Source: Gordionus sp. m RMFG-2023 (lineage: Eukaryota; Nematomorpha; Gordioida; Chordodea; Parachordodidae). From it: a stretch of 64,000 bases of DNA. Below, piece after piece: positions 55,824 through 64,000 of this stretch. Each line of letters begins with the position of its first letter. Positions within the stretch are counted from its first letter, which is position 1. The stretch covers positions 93,642,904 to 93,706,903 of the forward strand of contig NC_088775.1 in NCBI RefSeq assembly GCF_954871325.1. Reading direction: 5' to 3'. The translations under genes and the position numbers were made by a program. The notes below the pieces were generated by a model, which saw only the letters and a program-made list of their open reading frames with translations, did no database searches and was not told the DNA's origin.

Positions 55824-58577
55824 ATAATTACTACCAAAATCATATTATGCACTTAGATAAAATAATTCATAAATATGTGAGCATATTATATTTTCTAAAA
55901 TCGGTGAAAATAATAAATATTACTTAAAAAATTCATATGTTGGGAATATAATAAAAATTACTTGAAATACTGTTAATTAGAGTAATTAAGGATAGATATA
56001 ATATATGAAATAGCACTAACAGATATCTATTGTAAGTTAACGCTAACCCTAACCTTAATCCTAACCCTAACCCTAACTCTAACCCTAACCCTAACACTAA
56101 CCTTAACCCTAACCCTAACCCTAACCCTAACCCTAACCCTAACCATAACCCTAACCCTAACCTTAACTCTAACCCTAACCCTAACCCTAATTGCTTGAAA
56201 TTTCTTCAATCAAAATAAATTTTAAAAAAAGCTAAAAATTTTATCTGTTTTCCTTATATTTTTTTGAAAAATCATAGAAGATTTTGCACAATTATTATTT
56301 GATTTTCACAAAATTATTATTTAATTTTACGAGTTAGTAAGACATAGATAATTACTACCAAAATCATATTATGCACTTAGACAAAATAAATCATAAATAT
56401 GTGAGCATATTATATTTTCTAAAATCGGTGAAAATAATAAATATTACTTAAAAAATTCATATGTTGGGAATATTATAAAAATTACTTGAAGTACTGTTAA
56501 TTAGAGTAATTAAGGATAGATATAATATATGAAATAGCACTAACAGATATCTATTGTAAGTTAACGCTAACCCTAACCTTAATCCTAACCCTAACCCTAA
56601 CCCTAACCCTAACCCTAACACTAACCCTAACCCTAACCCTAACCCTAACCCTAAACCTAACCCTAACCCTAACCTTAACTCTAACCCTAACCCTAACCCT
56701 AATTGCTTGAAATTTCTTCAATCAAAATAAATTTTAAAAAAAGCTAAAAATTTTATCTGTTTTCCTTATATTTTTTTGAAAAATCATAGAAGATTTTGCA
56801 CAATTATTATTTGATTTTCACAAAATTATTATTTAATTTTACGAGTTAATAAGACATAGATAATTACTACCATAATCATATTATGCACTTAGATAAAATA
56901 ATTAATAAATATGTCTGAGCATATTATATTTTCTAAAATCGGTGAAAATAATATATATTACTTAAAAAATTCATATGTTGGGAATATAGTAAAAATTACT
57001 TGAAATACTGTTATTAGAGTAATTAAGGATAGATATAATATTTGAAATAGCACTAACAGATATCTATTGTAAGTTAACACTAACCCTAACCCTAATCCTA
57101 ACCCTAACCCTAACCCTAACCCTAACCCTAACCCTAACCCTAACCCTAACCCTAACCCTAACCCTAACCCTAACCCTAACCCTAACCTTAACTCTAACCC
57201 TAACCCTAACCCTAATTGCTTGAAATTTTTTCAATCAAAATAAATTTTAAAAAAAGCTAAAAATTTTATCTGTTTTCCTTATATTTTTTTGAAAAATCAT
57301 AGAAGATTTTGCACAATTATTATTTGATTTTCACAAAATTATTATTTAATTTTACAAGTTAGTAAGACATAGATAATTACTACCAAAATCATATTATGCA
57401 CTTAGATAAAATAAATCATAAATATGTGAGCATATTATATTTTCTAAAATCGGTGAAAATAATAAATATTACTTAAAAAATTCATATGTTGGGAATATTA
57501 TAAAAATTACTTGAAGTACTGTTAATTAGAGTAATTAAGGATAGATATAATATATGAAATAGCACTAACAGATATCTATTGTATGTTAACGCTAACCTTA
57601 ACCTTAATCCTAACCCTAACCCTAACACTAACCCTAACCCTAACCCTAACCCTAACCCTAACCCTAACCCTAACCCTAACCCTAACCCTAACCCTAACCC
57701 TAACCCTAACCTTAACCTTAATCCTAACCCTAACCCTAACACTAACCCTAACCCTAACCCTAACCCTAACCCTAACCCTAACCCTAACCCTAACCCTAAC
57801 CCTAACCCTAACCCTAACCCTAACCCTAACCCTAACCCTAACCCTAACCTTAACTCTAACCCTAACCCTAACCCTAATTGCTTGAAATTTCTTCAATCAA
57901 AATAAATTTTAAAAAAAGCTAAAAATTTTATCTGTTTTCCTTATATTTTTTTGAAAAATCATAGAAGATTTTGCACAATTATTATTTGATTTTCACAAAA
58001 TTATTATTTAATTTTACGAGTTAATAAGACATAGATAATTACTACCAAAATCATATTATGCACTTAGATAAAATAATTAATAAATATGTCTGAGCATATT
58101 ATATTTTCTAAAATCGGTGAAAATAATATATATTACTTAAAAAATTCATATGTTGGGAATATAGTAAAAATTACTTGAAATACTGTTATTAGAGTAATTA
58201 AGGATAGATATAATATTTGAAATAGCACTAACAGATATCTATTGTAAGTTAACACTAACCCTAACCCTAATCCTAACCCTAACCCTAACCATAACCATAA
58301 CCCTAACCCTAACCCTAACCCTAACCCTAACCCTAACCCTAACCCTAACCCTAACCCTAACCCTAACCCTAACCCTAACCCTAACCTTAACTCTAACCCT
58401 AACCCTAACCCTAACCCTAATTGCTTGAAATTTCTTCAATCAAAATAAATTTTAAAAAAAGCTAAAAATTTTATCTGTTTTCTTTATATTTTTTTGAAAA
58501 ATCATAGAAGATTTTGAACAATTATTATTTGATTTTCACAAAATTATTATTTAATTTTACGAGTTAGTAAGACATAG
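55824..58577 (+). repeat. A-B-D2-F-D2, copy of the end of the 12-monomer repeat
   Basis: Starts and lengths: A 55824 (524), B 56348 (512), D2 56860 (513), F 57373 (662), D2 58035 (543). They correspond to 29325-32108 and 35458-38229, with whole-hexamer differences in three blocks. The B block has a private CCTAAACC. With 50824-55823 in front, this makes a 12-monomer-like unit whose L monomer keeps a pure B left half (52475). Confidence 0.88.
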
Positions 58578-61500
58578 ATAATTACTACCAAAATCATATT
58601 ATGCACTTAGATAAAATAATTCATAAATATGTGAGCATATTATATTTTCTAAAATCGGTGAAAATAATAAATATTACTTAAAAAATTCATATGTTGGGAA
58701 TATAATAAAAATTACTTGAAATACTGTTAATTAGAGTAATTAAGGATAGATATAATATATGAAATAGCACTAACAGATATCTATTGTAAGTTAACGCTAA
58801 CCCTAACCTTAATCCTAACCCTAACCCTAACTCTAACCCTAACCCTAACACTAACCTTAACCCTAACCCTAACCCTAACCCTAACCCTAACCCTAACCCT
58901 AACCATAACCCTAACCCTAACCCTAACCTTAACTCTAACCCTAACCCTAACCCTAATTGCTTGAAATTTCTTCAATCAAAATAAATTTTAAAAAAAGCTA
59001 AAAATTTTATCTGTTTTCCTTATATTTTTTTGAAAAATCATAGAAGATTTTGCACAATTATTATTTGATTTTCACAAAATTATTATTTAATTTTACGAGT
59101 TAATAAGACATAGATAATTACTACCAAAATCATATTATGCACTTAGATAAAATAAATCATAAATATGTGAGCATATTATATTTTCTAAAATCGGTGAAAA
59201 TAATAAATATTACTTTAAAAATTCATATGTTGGGAATATTATAAAAATTACTTGAAGTACTGTTAATTAGAGTAATTAAGGATAGATATAATATATGAAA
59301 TAGCACTAACAGATATCTATTGTAAGTTAACGCTAACCCTAACCTTAATCCTAACCCTAACCCTAACCCTAACCCTAACCCTAACCCTAACACTAACCCT
59401 AACCCTAACCCTAACCCTAACCCTAACCCTAACCCTAACCCTAACCCTAACCCTAACCATAACCCTAACCCTAACCCTAACCTTAACTCTAACCCTAACC
59501 CTAACCCTAATTGCTTGAAATTTCTTCAATCAAAATAAATTTTAAAAAAAGCTAAAAATTTTATCTGTTTTCCTTATATTTTTTTGAAAAATCATAGAAG
59601 ATTTTGCACAATTATTATTTGATTTTCACAAAATTATTATTTAATTTTACGAGTTAATAAGACATAGATAATTACTACCAAAATCATATTATGCACTTAG
59701 ATAAAATAATTAATAAATATGTCTGAGCATATTATATTTTCTAAAATCGGTGAAAATAATATATATTACTTAAAAAATTCATATGTTGGGAATATAGTAA
59801 AAATTACTTGAAATACTGTTATTAGAGTAATTAAGGATAGATATAATATTTGAAATAGCACTAACAGATATCTATTGTAAGTTAACACTAACCCTAACCT
59901 TAATCCTAACCCTAACCCTAACTCTAACCCTAACCCTAACACTAACCTTAACCCTAACCCTAACCCTAACCCTAACCCTAACCATAACCCTAACCCTAAC
60001 CCTAACCTTAACTCTAACCCTAACCCTAACCCTAATTGCTTGAAATTTCTTCAATCAAAATAAATTTTAAAAAAAGCTAAAAATTTTATCTGTTTTCCTT
60101 ATATTTTTTTGAAAAATCATAGAAGATTTTGCACAATTATTATTTGATTTTCACAAAATTATTATTTAATTTTACGAGTTAATAAGACATAGATAATTAC
60201 TACCAAAATCATATTATGCACTTAGATAAAATAAATCATAAATATGTGAGCATATTATATTTTCTAAAATCGGTGAAAATAATAAATATTACTTAAAAAA
60301 TTCATATGTTGGGAATATTATAAAAATTACTTGAAGTACTGTTAATTAGAGTAATTAAGGATAGATAAAATATATGAAATAGCACTAACAGATATCTATT
60401 GTAAGTTAACGCTAACCCTAACCTTAATCCTAACCCTAACCCTAACCCTAACACTAACCCTAACCCTAACCCTAACCTAAACCCTAACCATAACCATAAC
60501 CCTAACCCTAACCCTAACCTTAACTCTAACCCTAACCCTAACCCTAACCCTAATTGCTTGAAATTTCTTCAATCAAAATAAATCTTAAAAAAAGCTAAAA
60601 ATTTTATCTGTTTTCCTTATATTTTTTGGAAAAATCATAGAAGATTTTGCACAATTATTATTTGATTTTCACAAAATTATTATTTAATTTTACGAGTTAG
60701 TAAGACCTAGATAATTACTACCAAAATCATATTATGCACTTAGATAAAATAATTAATAAATATGTCTGAGCATATTATATTTTCTAAAATCGGTGAAAAT
60801 AATAAATATTACTTAAAAAATTCATATTTTGGGAATATAGTAAAAATTACTTGAAATACTGTTATTAGAGTAATTAAGGATAGATATAATATTTGAAATA
60901 GCACTAACAGATATCTATTGTAAGTTAACACTAACCCTAACCCTAATCCTAAACCTAACCCTAACCCTAACACTAACCCTAATCCTAACCCTAACCTATA
61001 CCCTAACCTATACCCTAACCCTAACCCTACCCTAACCTATACCCTAACCCTAACATCAAATGCTTGAAATTTCTTCAATCAATATAAATTTTAAAAAAAG
61101 CTAAAAATTTTATCTGTTTTCCTTATATTTTTTTGAAAAATCATAAAAGATTTTGCACAATTATTATTTGATTTTCACAAAATTATTTTATTTAATTTTA
61201 CGAGTTAGTAAGACATAGATAATTACTAAATCATATTATGCAATTAAATAAAATAATTAATAAATATGTCTGAGCATATTATATTTTCTAAAATCGGTGA
61301 AAATAATAAATATTACTTAAAAAATTAATATGTTGGGAATTTAATAATAATTACTTGAAGTACTGTCAATTAGAGTAATTAAGGATAGATATAATATATG
61401 AAAAAGCACTAACAGATATCTATTGTAAGTTAACGCTAACCCTAACCTTAATCCTAACCCTAACCCTAACCCTAACCCTAACCCTAACCCTAAATGCTTG

Positions 61501-62127
61501 AAATTTCTGCAATCAAAATAAATTTTAAAAAATGCTAAAAATTTTATCTGTTTTTCTTATATTTTTTTTGAAAAATCATTGAAGATTTTGCACAATTATT
61601 ATATATTTTCACAAAATTATTTTATTTAATTTTACGAGTTAGTAAGACATAGATAATTACTACCAAAATCATATTATGCACTTAGATAAAATAATTCATA
61701 AATATGTGAGCATATTATATTTTCTAAAATCGGTGAAAATAATAAATATTACTTAAAAAATTCATATGTTGGGAATATAATAAAAATTAATTGAAGTACT
61801 GTTAATTAGAGTAATTAAGGATAGATATAATATATGAAATAGCACTAACAGATATCTATTGTAAGTTAACACTAACCCTAACCTTAATCCTAACCCTAAC
61901 ACTAACCCTAACCCTAAACCTAACGCTAATCCTAACCCTAACCCTAACCTTAACCATAACCCTAACCCTAAATGCTTGAAATTTCTTCAATAAAAATAAA
62001 TTTTAAAAAAGCTAAAAATTTTATCTGTTTTCCTTATATTTTTTTGAAAAATCATAGAAGATTTTGCACAATTATTATTTGATTTTCACAAAATTATTAT
62101 TTAATTTTACGAGTTAGTAAGACATAG
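58578..62127 (+). repeat. Copy of the A-B-D1-E-H-I-J unit
   Basis: Starts: A 58578 (536), B 59114 (554), D1 59668 (525), E 60193 (518), H 60711 (508), I 61219 (434), J 61653 (475). Offset from 38230 is about 20,348. H keeps the CACTAA allele, but J has gggaatata and I is one hexamer longer, so these last two monomers match the 3360-bp units rather than 38230-41791. The private tactgtcaat lies near 61367. Confidence 0.88.
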
Positions 62128-64000
62128 ATAATTACTACCAAAATCATATTATGCACTTAGATAAAATAATTCATAAATATGTGAGCATATTATATTTTCT
62201 AAAATCGGTGAAAATAATAAATATTACTTAAAAAATTCATATGTTGGGAATATAATAAAAATTACTTGAAATACTGTTAATTAGAGTAATTAAGGATAGA
62301 TATAATATATGAAATAGCACTAACAGATATCTATTGTAAGTTAACGCTAACCCTAACCTTAATCCTAACCCTAACCCTAACTCTAACCCTAACCCTAACA
62401 CTAACCTTAACCCTAACCCTAACCCTAACCCTAACCCTAACCCTAACCCTAACCCTAACCCTAACCATAACCCTAACCCTAACCCTAACCTTAACTCTAA
62501 CCCTAACCCTAACCCTAATTGCTTGAAATTTCTTCAATCAAAATAAATTTTAAAAAAAGCTAAAAATTTTATCTGTTTTCCTTATATTTTTTTGAAAAAT
62601 CATAGAAGATTTTGCACAATTATTATTTGATTTTCACAAAATTATTATTTAATTTTACGAGTTAATAAGACATAGATAATTACTAAATCATATTATGCAC
62701 TTAGATAAAATAATTCATAAATATGTGAGCTATATTTTCTAAAATCGGTGAAAATAATAAATATTACTTAAAAAATTCATATGTTGGGAATATTATAAAA
62801 ATTACTTGAAGTACTGTTAATTAGAGTAATTAAGGATAGATAAAATATATGAAATAGCACTAACAGATATCTATTGTAAGTTAACGCTAACCCTAACCTT
62901 AATCCTAACCCTAACCCTAACCCTAACCCTAACCCTAACCCTAACCCTAACCCTAACCCTAACCCTAACCTTAACTCTAACCCTAACCCTAACCCTAACC
63001 CTAATTGCTTGAAATTTCTTCAATCAAAATAAATCTTAAAAAAAGCTAAAAATTTTATCTGTTTTCCTTATATTTTTTGGAAAAATCATAGAAGATTTTG
63101 CACAATTATTATTTGATTTTCACAAAATTATTATTTAATTTTACGAGTTAGTAAGACCTAGATAATTACTACCAAAATCATATTATGCACTTAGATAAAA
63201 TAATTAATAAATATGTCTGAGCATATTATATTTTCTAAAATCGGTGAAAATAATAAATATTACTTAAAAAATTCATATTTTGGGAATATAGTAAAAATTA
63301 CTTGAAATACTGTTATTAGAGTAATTAAGGATAGATATAATATTTGAAATAGCACTAACAGATATCTATTGTAAGTTAACACTAACCCTAACCCTAATCC
63401 TAAACCTAACCCTAACCCTAACACTTACCCTAATCCTAACCCTAACCTATACCCTAACCTATACCCTAACCCTAACCCTACCCTAACCTATACCCTAACC
63501 CTAACATCAAATGCTTGAAATTTCTTCAATCAATATAAATTTTAAAAAAAGCTAAAAATTTTATCTGTTTTCCTTATATTTTTTTGAAAAATCATAAAAG
63601 ATTTTGCACAATTATTATTTGATTTTCACAAAATTATTTTATTTAATTTTACGAGTTAGTAAGACATAGATAATTACTAAATCATATTATGCAATTAAAT
63701 AAAATAATTAATAAATATGTCTGAGCATATTATATTTTCTAAAATCGGTGAAAATAATAAATATTACTTAAAAAATTAATATGTTGGGAATTTAATAATA
63801 ATTACTTGAAGTACTGTTAATTAGAGTAATTAAGGATAGATATAATATATGAAAAAGCACTAACAGATATCTATTGTAAGTTAACGCTAACCCTAACCTT
63901 AATCCTAACCCTAACCCTAACCCTAACCCTAACCCTAACCCTAAATGCTTGAAATTTCTGCAATCAAAATAAATTTTAAAAAATGCTAAAAATTTTATCT
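62128..64000 (+). repeat. Start of another A-E-H-I unit, cut by the window end
   Basis: Starts: A 62128 (548), E 62676 (486), H 63162 (508), I 63670 (331 bp seen). Order and lengths match 42697 onward. The E monomer lacks 4 bases in gtgagctatatttt. In its block two variant hexamers present at 43245 (CTCTAA, CCTTAA) are replaced by plain CCCTAA without a change in block length. The array clearly continues past the window. Confidence 0.88.

Larger units (their letters stand above)
1..64000 (+). repeat. Telomere-repeat-containing satellite array, no genes
   Basis: The window is filled end to end with tandem monomers of 400 to 704 bp. Each joins an AT-rich segment of about 370 bp to a block of CCCTAA hexamers. 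I delimited monomers at the recurring ataattacta and found about 125, all on the same strand, the last cut by the window edge. I saw no stretch that is not satellite. The open frames present are translations of the hexamer block: Arg-Val, Leu-Gly, Asn-Pro and Leu-Thr dipeptide runs plus the short conserved flank. They carry no domain, and they change length in two-residue steps as hexamers are gained or lost. No tRNA, rRNA, CRISPR or transposon signature was seen. The likely role is structural (subtelomeric or other heterochromatin), which is inference. Confidence 0.97.

Noticed and set aside
1-64000. CRISPR array
   Set aside because: The repeating part is about 370 bp and the variable part is a telomeric hexamer run, not unique spacers. 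The sizes and content do not fit.
1-64000. True terminal telomere
   Set aside because: No hexamer run exceeds about 335 bp, every run is followed by AT-rich satellite, and the runs carry fixed variants. These are interstitial blocks.
1-64000. Telomere-targeting retroelements (TRAS/SART-like or Penelope-like)
   Set aside because: No reverse transcriptase, poly(A) tail or target-site duplication is seen, and the AT-rich segment has no coding potential. It is too short and too regular to be a row of truncated elements.
1-64000. Nucleosome phasing from monomer length (about 3 x 177 bp)
   Set aside because: Monomer length runs from 400 to 704 bp in six-base steps, so there is no constant period to set a nucleosome register.

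Overview
The whole 64 kb window is one uninterrupted head-to-tail satellite array. I find no protein-coding gene, no RNA gene and no mobile element. By my reading it holds about 125 monomers, 400 to 704 bp each (mean near 513 bp), all in the same orientation. Each monomer has two parts: a very AT-rich segment of nearly constant length (about 370 bp), and a block of CCCTAA hexamers (about 29 to 335 bp) with fixed variant hexamers. The block lies between a left edge containing AGATATCT and GTTAAC and a right edge reading CTAATTGC or CTAAATGC.

Organism: the exact CCCTAA/TTAGGG register points to a eukaryote with TTAGGG-type telomeres (many animals, fungi and some protists). It is not the plant (CCCTAAA), typical insect (CCTAA) or nematode (GCCTAA) type. 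The array alone does not let me narrow it further. A subtelomeric location, or a large interstitial telomere-derived heterochromatin block, is the likeliest setting. If the blocks keep native telomere orientation, the chromosome end lies to the left.

Monomer classes (my own labels, from diagnostic bases). A: aattcat on the left, gaaatactg, full block. B: aaatcat, gaagtactg. C: A-like. D1/D2: gtctgagc, tgttattag, atatttga, with two block subtypes. E: gatagataaaat and aaatctt on the right. F: very long duplicated block. H: CCTATA-type degenerate block. I: short block, gaaaaagc, atttctgc. J: aattaattgaag, ttcaataaaa. K and M: composite long blocks. L: block opening CCTTAACCTTAATCC. S: minimal block.

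Layout: 1-3844 A-B-C-D1-E-F-D2; 3845-7906 A-B-C-D1-E-H-I-J; 7907-12653 K/B/D2 mixture; 12654-15084 A-E-H-I-J; 15085-20974 mixture of D2, L, M, K and B; 20975-25975 ten monomers ending E-H-I-J; 25976-32108 and 32109-38229 two copies of a 12-monomer higher-order repeat (6133 and 6121 bp); 38230-41791 A-B-D1-E-H-I-J; 41792-45151 and 45152-48511 two identical copies of a 7-monomer, 3360-bp repeat; 48512-50823 A plus three M; 50824-55823 a near-identical copy of 20975-25975; 55824-58577 a copy of the tail of the 12-mer; 58578-62127 a copy of 38230-41791; 62128-64000 the start of another copy of 42697 onward.

The array thus shows three levels of repetition: hexamer, monomer, and nested multi-monomer units. 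It also holds many mosaic monomers whose left and right halves belong to different classes. This is the pattern expected from repeated unequal exchange and gene conversion acting with hexamer slippage.
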